Origin: Meghimatium bilineatum | Lineage: Eukaryota; Mollusca; Gastropoda; Stylommatophora; Philomycidae | Assembly (NCBI GenBank): GCA_034231615.1 | Contig: CM067317.1 | Span: 14,398,022-14,462,021 of the forward strand | DNA length: 64,000 nt | Direction of reading: 5' to 3' | Shown here: piece after piece, positions 33,813 to 44,689 of the stretch | Layout: every line of letters begins with the position of its first letter | Numbering within the stretch: position 1 is the stretch's first letter | The notes under the pieces: generated by a model | What the model was told of the DNA's origin: nothing | Seen by the model: the letters and a program-made list of their open reading frames with translations, nothing else | Database searches by the model: none | Made by a program: the position numbers and the translations under genes

Positions 33813-34740
33813 TCTCTCGTTATTTTGTAGACTTATTTTGGTAACATTAATACCTATTTTGGTATGCTTTCATATTTGCCCTGTTTTACCCCAGACACCC
33901 ATTTCCTATGTAAGGTTGTTACCGGACACTGAAACTTTTATCTCTTTATACCGACGTCTGGTCACGATCAAAAGTATTAATTCTACACCCACACGCAAAA
34001 TCCTCATGCATCATACCACTTCCCTTTCGCGTGATCATGTTTGGATGACACTCAGTAGCCCTCACCTCTGCAATCTACCAATGACCTGGATATCAACAGT
34101 ATCGCCCTGATCTATATGTCGTCAACAGTACACAACGACCCCTTATATCCCTTGTCTACTATCCCCACCCTCCCTCTCCCACTCTCTATACTACCTCACC
34201 TTTGAACGACACCTCATCACAAAATAATAAACGGATAGGTTACATTATCCCTTGATTAGGACTTTAAAACAATATTCACAGCTGTTACAAACACCACCGC
34301 CAGCATTATTAAATAGCCCAGACGATAAATTTGAGGTCATCGCCACCAGCAATTACCGTGATATGATCAATATTGTTGTAACAAGAGTGGTGTCCCGTAT
34401 TCGTATGACCGTCCTTGGAACTTCACTTCCAGGACATACACACATTACCTGGGAACAGCTGTAAAAGTCTTCAGTGTAAACATATGACTTTAATTGCAAA
34501 TCTAATAAGTATTAACAAAATATGAAGTTAAGTGTAATTCTAATATGTATTGGCAGATTCATATTGTTACATCTTTATTGTAAACTAACCCTGGTTAAGT
34601 AAGTGCGTGCACACTTAAAAATTCAATGAAAAGATAAGAAAATGACTGAAAACTTGTCGAATTCGGAAATCGTGTTGACTCACAATGCGAGACGAATAGG
34701 TGGCTAGCTGAACAGGCCTGCCGTACATAGTGCATCTGCT
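33813..34740. other. unassigned, locally C-rich
   Basis: 33880-34210 is more C-rich than its surroundings (CCCTCACCTCTGCAATC, CCACCCTCCCTCTCCC). A 90-codon plus-strand ORF covers part of it but shows no motif I recognise. The composition change could mark a degraded coding or transposon segment. Confidence 0.4.
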
Positions 34741-34744
34741 GCCT

Positions 34745-34997
34745 ACTGATAATGTAATACAAAGAAAAACCATTATCTACAAACTGCTGCTGCCTGCCTA
34801 CTGATAATGTCATACAAAGAAAAACCATTATCTACAAACTGCTGCTGCCTACTGATAATGTCATACAAAGAAAAACCATTATCTACAAACTGCTGCTGCC
34901 TACTGATAATGTCATACAAAGAAAAACCATTATCTACAAACTGATGCTGCCTACTGATAATGTCATACAAAGAAAAACCATTATCTACAAACTGGTC
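34745..34997. repeat. 51-bp minisatellite, five copies
   Basis: Units contain AAAGAAAAACCATTATCTAC, AAACTGCTGCTGCCTACTGA and TAATGTCATAC. The 17-codon period opens the minus strand (VDNGFSLYDIISRQQQF); not considered a gene. Confidence 0.95.
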
Positions 34998-35074
34998 ACA
35001 AGAAACATGAGAAGTCACGTGTACCGAAAACTCACGATAAATTGGAGTCCGAAAGGGATGCAAATAATAAGTTG

Positions 35075-35275
35075 CGACTAAGTTGGCTATTGGGTGGAGG
35101 TGGCTGCCACAATCTATATAAGACAAAGTGGCCCAGAAGCCATGCTGAAGTCGGATGTACCAGACCAAAAGGCGAATATATCACAGAAAAACTGTAAACG
35201 ATCACTTAATACATTCCGTTCTCTGGATTGCGTCCTGCTAATAATCAGGAGTTTGAGAATGAAGGCAGAAGGCGA
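35075..35275 (+). mobile_element. SINE type B, diverged, no tail
   Basis: It contains GCCATGCTGAAGTCGGATGT, CATTCCGTTCTCTGGATTGC and CAGGAGTTTGAGAATGAAGG in family order but lacks the GAA tail and most of the 5' part. Confidence 0.8.
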
Positions 35276-36042
35276 CGATTTAATTCTACAATTAATACTA
35301 CCTAAACACACGAAATACAATCTTTGTCAGATTTCAAAATGATCAGTGAACAAACATGGAACCGGAACCATCAGTCTATACCCAGTCTATGTTTAACTTC
35401 CATATCTGGTAACCTTCTGAAATTATCAATCATTGATTCATTGCGTCTACATTTTGCATATTCCCTATAACTCTGTTCCCTTTAAGAATGATGTGGGTCA
35501 AAACACACTCCCATATTACTCCGCGACAACAGGTATTTTTTAAACAGCTGATTACATGTAAAAACAATATTATCTAAAACATTTCAAAACAATTAAACAC
35601 AATATTTAAACATTTTTTTTAATAATTTAAAAACGTAATTTAAAAACAATATTATTGCACACTAAAAAAACGATTATAATGGTTATAATGCGTTCTGCGT
35701 CCAACAACTAACCAGAAGCACTGACCCACTTCATTCTTAGAGTGAACGGGGTTATAGCCAGCAGTAAAGAAGAGAGAGAGAGAGAGAGAGAGAGAGACCA
35801 CGATTTCGTGATTGTATTACTACAAACTAATCAATATTTATATATACAGATATAATATTTATACAATATGTGTTTCAACATTTCAGAATTATAAGATATG
35901 CAGAGAGCATGCGTTGCATGCATGGAAAATATGTCCCACGCACAAATTGGCCTCATAGGAATGACCTCTCTACTTTAAAATAGACCAGCCCTAAAATTAA
36001 AATAACCAACACTCCCAGTCATACTACCATTTCTATTTTTAT
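35276..36042. other. unassigned, with (AG)n at 35769-35797
   Basis: The GAGAGA run is the only clear feature. 35550-35680 is rich in A/T with repeated TTTAAAAAC. Confidence 0.45.
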
Positions 36043-36265
36043 CAGGGGCGTAGCGTGACTGTTTAGATTGAGGACTTTTTATAAATAGGTTGGTAGCTTT
36101 CTTTCTCCCCCCCCCCCGCTTTTTTGGCTATAAAAGAAACACATTTTTACTTCGGTGTCAACGGAATGCTAACTCTTGTTTACTTAAAAATATTACATAT
36201 TGGATAAGTTGCTGCAAGTATTGTCTGTTTGATGACACAATCTCATGTTTTATTGCTTGTAGTCT

Positions 36266-36446
36266 TGCAGCTTCCGATAGCACATGTTCAACTCGTATCT
36301 TGCCCAGCGTAGCAGCTTCCGATAGCACATGTTCAACTCGTATCTTGCCCAGCGTAGCAGCTTCCGATAGCACATGTTCAACTCGTATCTTGCCCAGCGT
36401 AGCAGCTTCCGATAGCACATGTTCAACTCGTATATTGCCCGGCGTA
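36266..36446. repeat. 45-bp minisatellite, four copies
   Basis: Units AGCTTCCGATAGCACATGTT followed by CAACTCGTATCTTGCCCAGC and GTAGC; nearly identical copies. Three frames remain open because 45 is divisible by three. Confidence 0.96.
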
Positions 36447-36559
36447 TGAAACGTCTCATTGTGTAATAGATGCTGAAGAATTGTGTTTCCTTGATTTTCT
36501 AATAAAGCTGCTTAAATTACTAATGCCTTCCTTGAACCAGTCATAGTTTTTGGCCCCAT

Positions 36560-36697
36560 AGATTTTGGCCACAAAGAAGAGATACGCATATTCGATTCTC
36601 TGGACTACATCCTGCTGGAAATCTAGTAGGACCATGGTCCTGCTACAAGAGATATCCAGTGGGAGTTCGAGAATGAACGCTGAAGAAGAAGAAGAAC
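36560..36697 (+). mobile_element. SINE type A, 5' truncated
   Basis: Contains ATTCTCTGGACTACATCCTG, GGAAATCTAGTAGGACCATG and ends AATGAACGCTGAAGAAGAAG. The 40-base segment that separates type A from type B is intact here. Confidence 0.88.
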
Positions 36698-37019
36698 ATG
36701 GCACAACATTTTTTGTTTGCCAGCGCACTCAGTTATCCAAGGACATCTGTCATAACAGGACGATTGAAAATATGGATTTCTATTAATGTGAAATTCTTTA
36801 ATTGACAAATGTGGAATTTGTCTTTGTAATTTCAACGCACATCGTTGTTCGTATTATAAATTGCACACATGAGTTGTCAGAAGAAAGTTAACAATATTTG
36901 AATCTGGTGAACTTACTTTTTTCATGTTTCAGCAGTTATATACAACACAACTAACTACACGCTCACAAAAATAATAGGTATTGGGTATTAAGTATGTTGA
37001 TTAGTGATTACGCTCTTCG

Positions 37020-37775
37020 TATACCGAACACGTTCATAGGTGCTCAAATCTCCGCTTCAGTAAACTTATCAGGGTATAACGGCTGATGATTCCGGTTCTA
37101 TGTTGGTTCACTGCTCTTTTTGAAATCTTTGGCAGGGGTTCTCTACGGGCTACGTCCATCCTCACTCCCAATTCGCGCATTCTCGATATTGACTCATGCT
37201 TATTCATAATATCTTCTGATCGTGAGGATTCACGAAGAGCAATCAGTATGTCTGCTCGGTCCATAGGCTGACCGTCTGTTATGGTGGCGAGGCTAGATAA
37301 TTAGTCGTCTCATTTGTTTCCCTCCACGCCCGCGTGTCCGGGGGCAAAAATACGCGTGAGTTTTCGTAGTGATGCCCGCGTTTTTTGCCCTCTCTAATTA
37401 TTCCACCCGTTCCCTACGTACATCGCCTGTTCTTACTTTCTGAATCATATTCAGAGAGTCTCTTAGTATGCACGTATGGGAATAGGCGTGTGATTCCTGC
37501 CAGTAAAATGCATGCGTTATTGCGGATACTTCTATTATTAGGCTGCTTGTTGTTGCGGTAAACGCAGCAGTGGCTTCGTGTACTGTTCTTCCTTTTGACC
37601 TGGCAGTAAGAGCTCATGCGCATTGGTGGTGACGGATGACCGACCCGTCCGTGTAAATCACAACATCTGTGTCATCAGTATTCTCGCAGATTAGTGCATA
37701 AACCTCATCATCCACGGTCACGGGGCTGGTAGGTACCAAAAAAAATAGTTTATGGCTTATTCACAGATGTAACAG
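37020..37775 (-). mobile_element. LINE fragment with RNase H domain
   Basis: From 37760 leftward the minus strand reads DTDVVIYTDGSVIRHHQ (first catalytic Asp), TTSSLIIEVSAITHAFYW (Glu block), CILRDSLNMIQKVRTGDVRR (second Asp block), then a shifted FCPRTRGR remnant of the PGHAGV..NE block. It continues MDRADILIALRESSR and ISRMRELGVRMDVARREPL and ends VNQHRTGIISRYTLISLLKR with RFEHL. The order equals the better-kept copy at 59340-59850. Stops and one or more shifts are present. Confidence 0.85.
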
Positions 37776-38870
37776 ATATAACTTATCAGTTTGCAATTAC
37801 CATAAAACGCGCCATAATGCATTATTTCTAAATGTATGTTTGGTCTGAAGCCAGCGTTTGTACACCAGTGCGGTAGAACTCAACGGGTTTTCCAACTTGG
37901 GCTTCACCAGACACTAAGTAGTGTATTATTTTCCTATTATCATATTTTTTGTTTTGGACACCAAATATTCTTGGCTTCAAACTTGCAGTGCGGACAGATA
38001 GTTTTTGTTATAGACATCAAAGGGTTTTGGCTTCAAACTTTCAGTACGGATACTTCGTGTGTTCCTCAATGGGGGATAGCTTGCAAATAACGAATACAAG
38101 AGCATTTATATTTTTGTAATGTTTATAGCAAATAGATAGTAATGTGTGTGGGCTATTTAAGTTGTTTAAAGTGCCGTCGAGCGTTTTGGCGTCTATTGAT
38201 GCTACGCCACTGAATTCTATAAACGCCTAGTAATATCTCTTCAGCCGTGACTTAAGTTTTAAGGACTATTGGCTAAATGGAAAAAGCCATCTAAAGTGAT
38301 CCATGTGCTTTTCCCCTTGATTTCTATTGGCTATCGACACAAATTATAATCAAAACGGCTAGCGAAAATTTCAGAAAAAGTCACTCATGTCATTTAAGAA
38401 GGATGTTAGTCTTCACGATTTAAAAAGGTCTTATAATGTCAAGGGTTTCGATTCAACATATTTCTTGCTCGCCAGGATTTCGCGGGAGCGAGATTCCAAG
38501 CTAGTACCCGTATTTAATTTCACAACCCTTCTTTTGTTGTTGCTAAGGACGCTTAAATGGCGTCATAACAAAGATTCTTTCCGAATGTAGTCCCGGTCAC
38601 CATTCATACCTGAGATCCCGCAATGCGCATTATATATTCAAACAAGATCTGGGATTTCCAGTGTTCTTGGATACTGCTAAAACATTCTAACTGCGTTTTG
38701 TGTTGGCGCTTGTCAAAGATTTTCTGTACACATCTCTCAACTGTCACGGTGTTTCATCTACTTAAGTTTTTGCCGCGACCAATGTGAAACATAAAGTAAT
38801 GCGTTATAAAACCAAAAAGGTACACACATGTTTATTACAAACAGACTTGAAGAGCGGTAGATACTCTTCT
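37776..38870. other. unassigned (right part of candidate hAT and flank)
   Basis: GGCTTCAAACTT recurs at 37972 and 38030, a weak short duplication. Otherwise no recognised content. Confidence 0.4.
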
Positions 38871-38874
38871 TGCC

Positions 38875-39155
38875 CTTGTGTTGTCGGGGCCCGAAAATGG
38901 AGCAAAGAATAGCAACACTGTTTACCTTCGACGCATGTCGTAAAATGAGACTAAGATGGTTATAGGATGGAGTTGGCTGTCCCATCCCATATAGGGCCAG
39001 TGACCGAAAGCCATGCTGAAGTCGGATGTGTCAGGCCGAAAGGCGCAGATATCGCAGCAATGCAGTAAACCATGACAACGCATTCCGTTCTCCGGACTAC
39101 ATCCTGCTAATCTGCAGGAGTTTGAGAACGAACGCAAAGAAGAAGAAGAAGAAGA
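38875..39155 (+). mobile_element. SINE type B, near full length
   Basis: The copy runs from TTGTGTTGTCGGGGCCCGAA through ATAGCAACACTGTTTACCTT, GTCCCATCCCATATAGGGCC, CTGAAGTCGGATGTGTCAGG and CATTCCGTTCTCCGGACTAC to GAACGCAAAGAAGAAGAAGA. No clear tRNA head is seen, so the origin of the 5' part is open. With the next, reversed copy it forms a convergent inverted pair. Confidence 0.92.
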
Positions 39156-39164
39156 AGAAGATAC

Positions 39165-39418
39165 TCTTCATTCTACTGTGTATATTCCCAAAGGTCTGCA
39201 GATTTGCATGACGCAGTGCAGAGAACGGAATGCGTTGCGTCATGGTTTACCACTCTCCTGTGATATTTGCATATATCGGTCTGACACATCCGACATCAAC
39301 ATGGTTTGTCGTTCACTTTGGGCTTCTATGGGACGGAAAAATCAACCCACCCCACAACTACCATAGTCGCCCCTTATGACCTGCGTGGTATGTAACAGTG
39401 TTGATGTAACAGTGTTTC
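39165..39418 (-). mobile_element. SINE type B, reversed neighbour
   Basis: Same family in reverse: GAGAACGGAATGCGTTGCGT, GACACATCCGACATCAACAT, GTTCACTTTGGGCTTCTATG and CGCCCCTTATGACCTGCGTG. It is more diverged than its partner and starts within 20 bases of the partner's tail. Confidence 0.85.
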
Positions 39419-39589
39419 ATCTTGTTAAAATCTCGTGTTTCTAAAAATGTTTCAAGCTTCATCATTCTCATTTTAACGTTTCGAGCCGTGATGCTGTTAT
39501 TGCAGCAGACACTGTTCTTCCTCACACATCTCTTTCCATTGTTCTTTTTGTTCTTCAGTATCAGATCCATTGTTCTTATAGATCGTCCT

Positions 39590-39760
39590 CTACGTTATAC
39601 ATCATTCTTCTTCTTGTAAATTATCTTCTACGTTATACAATACTCTTCTTCTTGTAGACTATCATCCCTGCTCGTTCTCCTTGGTATACATCATTCTTCT
39701 TCTTGTAGATTGTCATCCCTGGTCGTCCTCTACTTTATACATCATTGTTCTTCTTGTAGA
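39590..39760. repeat. ~45-bp degenerate repeat
   Basis: TACGTTATACATCATTCTTC followed by TTCTTGTAGA recurs about four times with changes. The last copy is one arm of the hairpin at 39724-39796. Confidence 0.8.
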
Positions 39761-39796
39761 TTACAAGAAGAAGAATAATGTATAACGTAGAGGACG
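39724..39796. repeat. 34-bp-arm inverted repeat (hairpin)
   Basis: CGTCCTCTACTTTATACATC at the left and GATGTATAAC-type text in the right arm (39763-39796) pair over 34 bases with three mismatches and a 5-base loop AGATT. It joins a degenerate direct repeat on its left to a Tc1-like transposase piece on its right, so it may mark an inversion breakpoint. Confidence 0.88.
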
Positions 39797-40010
39797 TGAA
39801 ATTCGACGAGCTGCTGGCATTGATTGGACTATGGAGTACACAGATGTAAATCAATTTCTGAGGTGATGCACCAGAATGAATCGATCTTCAGCAGTTGTGA
39901 CTCTCCGTCTTCCACTGCGCGGCTGGTCTGCCACTGAGCCAGTTTGTTGAAATCGCCTCCAAAGGCGCCCAATGCTGCTTCTAACCACATTAAATTGTCT
40001 GGCCATCACA
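39797..40010 (-). pseudogene. Tc1-like transposase N-terminal fragment
   Basis: The minus strand reads ARQFNVVRSSIGRLWRRFQQ then TGSVADQPRSGRRRVTTAED and RFILVHHLRN, one stop, and PAARRIS. This is the paired-type DNA-binding region of Tc1-like transposases (pattern TGS.ADRPRSGRPRVTT..D..I). About 70 codons remain. No catalytic DDE part and no inverted ends were found. It is cut off at the hairpin. Confidence 0.88.
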
Positions 40011-41104
40011 CTTTGTGATTGTACAGTCTGTAAGCTCCAAATAATAGAATGATGTATCGTTGTCCGGTAGAGAGATAGCCATAATTGTGCACTGAATTTT
40101 CAACTGAATGTATTCGAGAACCGCCAATCTTTTACAAACATTCAATAATATTGTCAGAGAGTTTTGTGTTAAAGTAAGGTTCACGAGATTCTCTTGAAAA
40201 TGTCACGAGTTATTGCAAAAAATGTGGTTTTGACATTAACATCCTTCATGACATCACGAATCATGAGGTGAGTATATTTCAGGCAATCACGAGAAGTCAA
40301 TGACCAGGTGGAGACAGTCGATAGCTGCATTTCTTTTTTTTCTGAACAGTATATAACACACGCGTTGTAAGCGGCCAAAGATGATTCTTGCATAATTCGA
40401 AAGCGTATCATGGAAAGTCACGTTCCGCTATTCCCCCCACCTCCAACCACCCACGAGCTTCTGAGTTATTACTAAATTGTTACAATATTAATATGATTCA
40501 CACGCTTTCATACTGACTGCAGAGTGATATAATTAATATACCTACATCTTAACATCTTATTACTTTGTAAAAATAATATTATTAAATATAAATTTGTAAG
40601 TTATGCTTACAGTGGCTCTATGAACGCCTGAACACAGATTAGGGTTCATTTACATGCTCACAAACACTTGTAAATTCCAAATGCTAATTCATTGACTGAT
40701 TTATCCTAAACGGCGTAAAAATTAGAAACGCAAATAAATTATACCAAATTATCTTTTTGTGGTTTTAGATGTATCGCGTCCCAGTGTCAATTTATATTAT
40801 GTAACATAGCATCATGGCGGTGAAAGAAAGTCAACATTGACGCTGATAAACAGAACATTGGTGAAATTTAATGAGTTTCTCTATGAGATAGTCCGGTAGA
40901 TTTAAATATCTGATTTTATACTGGCATTTGTAATTTAAGCTGTGAGTAAATAAGAAGATATGGATTTAGTTAAAACAAAATTGGAGGTAACGAATTAATA
41001 CAAGAGAATCTAATCATTGGAGGTTTATATGAAGTTCTGGATATATCTTTGTGGACGAGGAACAATTATGCTGGGAAAGTGAAGAGTTATATCCTTTTTT
41101 TACT
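40011..41104. other. unassigned
   Basis: No motif recognised. The first 150 bases may continue the Tc1-like element in degraded form. Confidence 0.4.
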
Positions 41105-41111
41105 TGTATCT

Positions 41112-41235
41112 TCCTGCTGAAGACGAATTTGTTCGAACATAACGCATCTCTTTTCTCTGGACTACATACTTCTGAAAATCTAGTATAGCAATTGCTCTGC
41201 TGCAAGAGATGATGTGGGAGTTAGAGAACTGTTGC
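41112..41235 (+). mobile_element. SINE type A, diverged
   Basis: CATAACGCATCTCTTTTCTC, TGGACTACATACTTCTGAAA and ATCTAGTATAGCAATTGCTC match the core; the tail is lost. Confidence 0.75.
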
Positions 41236-41660
41236 TGTTAGACATCGTGGGTGTGGATGATGATCGATTTCGGGTTGTGGCATGTATGGTTGCTCGATAT
41301 GCACTGATGGTTTGTCATCGGAGTAGGTCTATTACTTCATTTATCTACCTTCTTCTTTGTCTTCCTCTGCCTCGCGTTTCCATTTTCATGTTGTATACTC
41401 TTGCTGCTGGTCAATTGGGATTCTTTATCGTTAAGTTGTCAAACACGTTCTGACTGTTATTAATTTATTAGACACAGGTATTCTTCTAAACCAGTGAAGG
41501 CCTAATTAATTTAGAGAACATGTCTTCTACTGCTGATCGGTCGCGTTTGATACAACTTTGGTAAGGAATTTTCTGGGGTGTGGGGGGGGGATCTTTAACC
41601 TATTAGGTCGATTTTCTCAATTTATTTGTATTCTTTGTTTAGCGAGACGAGGAACAAATA
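41236..41660. other. unassigned
   Basis: No recognised feature; a G run at 41580-41590. Confidence 0.4.
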
Positions 41661-41669
41661 ATTAGTTGT

Positions 41670-42072
41670 TTGTAATCTACAATCTATAACCTACAATCTA
41701 ATCTATAATTTACAATCTATAATTTATAATCTATAAACTATAATCTAATCAATAATCAATCATTTATAATCTATAATATATAATATTTAAATTATAATAC
41801 ATAATCTAGAATACATAATCTATAGTCTATAATATACAATTTATAATATATAATTTATAATATATAAGCCTAATCAATATTTTATAATCTTATAATCTAA
41901 TCTTTAAACTATAATTTATAATTTGTAATCTATAATATGTAATTTATAATCTATAATTTATAATCTATAATACATAATCTATAATACATAATCTATAATA
42001 CATAATCTATAATCTATAATACATAATCTATAATCTATAATACATAATCTATAATCTAAAATACATAATCTA
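41670..42072. repeat. degenerate AT-rich short tandem repeat
   Basis: Units of about 10-11 bases of the type ATAATCTATA and ATACATAATCTATA repeat imperfectly over 400 bases. Confidence 0.9.
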
Positions 42073-42159
42073 AAGTCGTTATGTGGTACAAGAAAGAGTG
42101 GTGGGATAATAAAGTGTATTGTTTTTGTGCTCTTTCTAACGGTAATTGTGCTGTGTTAA

Positions 42160-42490
42160 TCGTATTGTTCTAATTATACTGTTCTAATCGTACTGTTTTA
42201 ATTGTAGTGTTCTAATTGTACTGTTCTCTTCGTACCGCTCTAATTGTACTGTTCTAATCGTAAAGTTCTAATTATACTGTTCTAATCGTACTGCTCTAAT
42301 TGTAGTGTTCTTATTGTACTGTTCTAATTGTACTGTTCGAATTATACTGTTCTAATTGTACTGTTGTAATTGTGCTATTCTAATTGTGATGTTCTAATTG
42401 TACTGTTGTAATTGTGCTGTTGTAATTGTGCTGTTGTAATTGTGCTGTTCTAATTGAAATTGCGCTGTTCTAATTGTACTTTCTAATTAC
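42160..42490. repeat. 14-bp minisatellite
   Basis: About 22 copies of TAATTGTACTGTTC with variants TAATCG and TAATTGTGCTGT; the right part is the most uniform. Confidence 0.92.
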
Positions 42491-42549
42491 CTAAGCTGGA
42501 CTTAGGTAAAAACAACTCCTAAACTCCCCTCTACCATAACTACTATCCT

Positions 42550-42832
42550 CGCCTGTATGTTGCCGGGGCCCGAAAGGGGAGCAAAGAATAGCAAGACTGT
42601 TTATCTTCCATGCATGTCGTAAAGGGCGAAAAAGGAGGTTATGGGATGGAGTTGGTTGTCCCATCCCATATAGGGTTAGTGACCCAAAGTCATGCTGAAG
42701 TCGGATGTGTCAGGTCGAACGGCGCAGATATCGCAGCAATGATGTAAATCATGACACAACGCATTCCATTCTCCGGACTACATCCTGCTAATCTGCAGGA
42801 GTTTGAGAACGAAAGCAGAAGAAGAAGAAGAC
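42550..42832 (+). mobile_element. SINE type B, near full length
   Basis: It runs from TGTTGCCGGGGCCCGAAAGG to GAACGAAAGCAGAAGAAGAA and matches 38875-39155 closely. The sequences beside it (ACTACTATCCT left, ACTGTTATCCT right) could be a diverged target duplication. Confidence 0.92.
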
Positions 42833-42884
42833 TGTTATCCTGACTGAACTTTGTCTAAATTAAAAAACGTTAAATAATTTTAAG

Positions 42885-43645
42885 GTAAATAGCATTGTTC
42901 TTCTTTACTATAGCATTGTGTCTTATTTACTGTAACATTGTGCCTTCTTTACAATAGCATTGTCTTCACTATAGCATTATTGTTACTATATCATTATTTT
43001 AACTATAGCATTGTTTTACTATATCGTTATTTCTTATTTTATATATATATATATCACTGTTTTTGCTGTAGCATTGTTTCTTCTTTACTATAGCATTTTG
43101 TCTACTTTAGTATAGCATTGTTTTTTACTATATCATGGTTTCTTCTTTACTACAGCATTATTTTTCATTTAGCATTATTTCTTCTTTACTATTGCATTGT
43201 TCTTACTATATGACTGTTTTACTATAGCATTATGTTTACTATAGCATTATGTTTACTATAGCATTATGGTTACTATATCATTGTCTTTACTAATGCATTA
43301 TTCTTACTATAGCGTTGTTTCTTAGTTTCAATAAAATTGTGTTTTCTTGACAATCGCATTGTGTCTTCTTTACTATATCATTATTTTTACTATATCATTA
43401 TTTTTAATATAGCATTGTTTTTACTATAGCATTATTTTTACTATAATATTGTTTTTACTATGGCATTATTTTTACTATAGCATTATTTTTACTATAGCAT
43501 TATTTTTACTATAGAACTGTTTCTTCTTTTCTATAAAATTGTGTCGTCTTTTCTATAGCATTGTTTCCGTTGTTCTATAGTTTTTTTCCTTACTATAGCA
43601 TTGTTTTTACTATAGCAGTTTTTCTTTTTTACTATCTCAAATTTC
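42885..43645. repeat. ~17-bp degenerate tandem repeat
   Basis: TTTTTACTATAGCATTA-type units repeat over 750 bases with TTCTTCTTTACTATAGCATTG variants. The copies are heterogeneous, so the array is old or poorly homogenised. Confidence 0.9.
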
Positions 43646-43679
43646 TGATTATCTACGCCATGACCGTCTGCTGTTATAA

Positions 43680-43890
43680 AAGTCCTCTGCACATAATTAA
43701 TTAGGACTTCATTTGTTAGGTTTTTGATTATTGTTCTGTTTTCGTTTGTTACTATTTATATACAAGGAGTCTCCTTGGATATTTTAGAAGCACGATTCCA
43801 AGTATATAAATAGTGAGCAACGAAAATCACGAAAATAATCGAAAAAGCGTCACGTACGAAACCTTGTTTACTTTCTGTACAATTGTCTTC
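43680..43890. mobile_element. foldback/MITE-like inverted repeat element
   Basis: The left arm (TTTTTGATTATTGTTCTGTT, TTCGTTTGTTACTATTTATA) is the approximate reverse complement of the right arm (GTATATAAATAGTGAGCAAC, GAAAATCACGAAAATAATCG). A ~35-base centre (AGGAGTCTCCTTGG) separates them, and weaker pairing extends outward about 40 bases more on each side. Related one-sided sequences are at 50875-50990 and 58850-58975, so it is a dispersed family. No coding capacity; transposase source unknown. Confidence 0.75.
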
Positions 43891-44129
43891 TATACTTCCG
43901 ACATTCTCGGTTACTCCTAACCAGGAGCACGTCAGTAGATTAAGCCACGCCCCTCTCTAAACTTAATCCTAACCGTTCTGTAACAAATTACTGAATGGAC
44001 AACCCCTAGATGGATATTATAATGACAAACCCTAGATAGGTATTACAAAAGAAAGTATCACTTGAAAAATAAACAATAACAGAATCTCTAGATAATTGTG
44101 TTATTGATAACAGTGAGTACCAATTACAT

Positions 44130-44453
44130 CATGGAAGGATAAAATCAGAAACTCAGATATTATAAACACATTGAATATTCCAGAGTGTTGGTTACTAAAC
44201 ACAATAACAAAAAGAAAACTACGCCTGTTTGGTCATATAAAGAGACATAACTGTTTAGAAAGACAAATAATGGAGGGAAGAGTACCTGGGAGAGGAGAAG
44301 GGGCAGACCACGAAGACGATGGACTGACGACATTAAAGATAATATGAATACATCGCTAGAAAATGCAAGCCACATCGCCCAAGACAGAGAGAGGTTCAGA
44401 GAGTTCATTGGGAAGACAACGTTCTGGAAGGAATACGTCACATGACACATGAC
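44130..44453 (+). mobile_element. 5'-truncated LINE insertion with 11-bp target duplication
   Basis: A 324-base 3' fragment of LINE ORF2 is flanked by ACCAATTACAT at 44119-44129 and 44454-44464. Read by eye it differs from 55554-55875 at about 13 positions, and the last ~130 bases are identical. It encodes the tail with LRLFGHIKRHN-type text and RGRPRRRWTDDIKDNMNTSL. Short length, exact duplication and high identity show a recent target-primed insertion. Confidence 0.93.
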
Positions 44454-44464
44454 ACCAATTACAT

Positions 44465-44680
44465 TTTTGTTATTGAGAATAATGAATACATATTACATCT
44501 TTTTATTGAGAATAATGAATACAGATTACATCTTTGTTATTGAGAATAGTTAATACATATTACATCTTTGTTATTGAGAATAATGAATACAGATTACATC
44601 TTTATTATTGAGAATAATTAATACATATTATATCTTTGTTATTATGAGTGGTTAATACATATTACATCTTTGTTGATTGA
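44465..44680. repeat. 34-bp minisatellite, ~6 copies
   Basis: Units ATTGAGAATAATGAATACAT followed by ATTACATCTTTGTT. The first unit begins in the target duplication of the LINE insertion, so the LINE landed at the array's edge. Confidence 0.92.
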
Positions 44681-44689
44681 CTTACATAA

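Larger units (their letters stand above)
36043..38212. mobile_element. candidate hAT element carrying nested insertions
   Basis: The left end CAGGGGCGTAGCGTGAC and the right end TGATGCTACGCCACTG are inverted over about 14 bases with two differences. The flanking 8-mers ATTTTTAT (36035) and AATTCTAT (38213) agree at six of eight positions. Inside lie a 45-bp minisatellite, a SINE A and an RNase H LINE piece. No hAT transposase was recognised. The two ends could instead belong to different elements. Confidence 0.4.

Noticed and set aside
33838-34110. Host exon in the C-rich stretch
   Set aside because: Composition differs from the flanks but the frame shows no recognisable domain and no clear splice signals.
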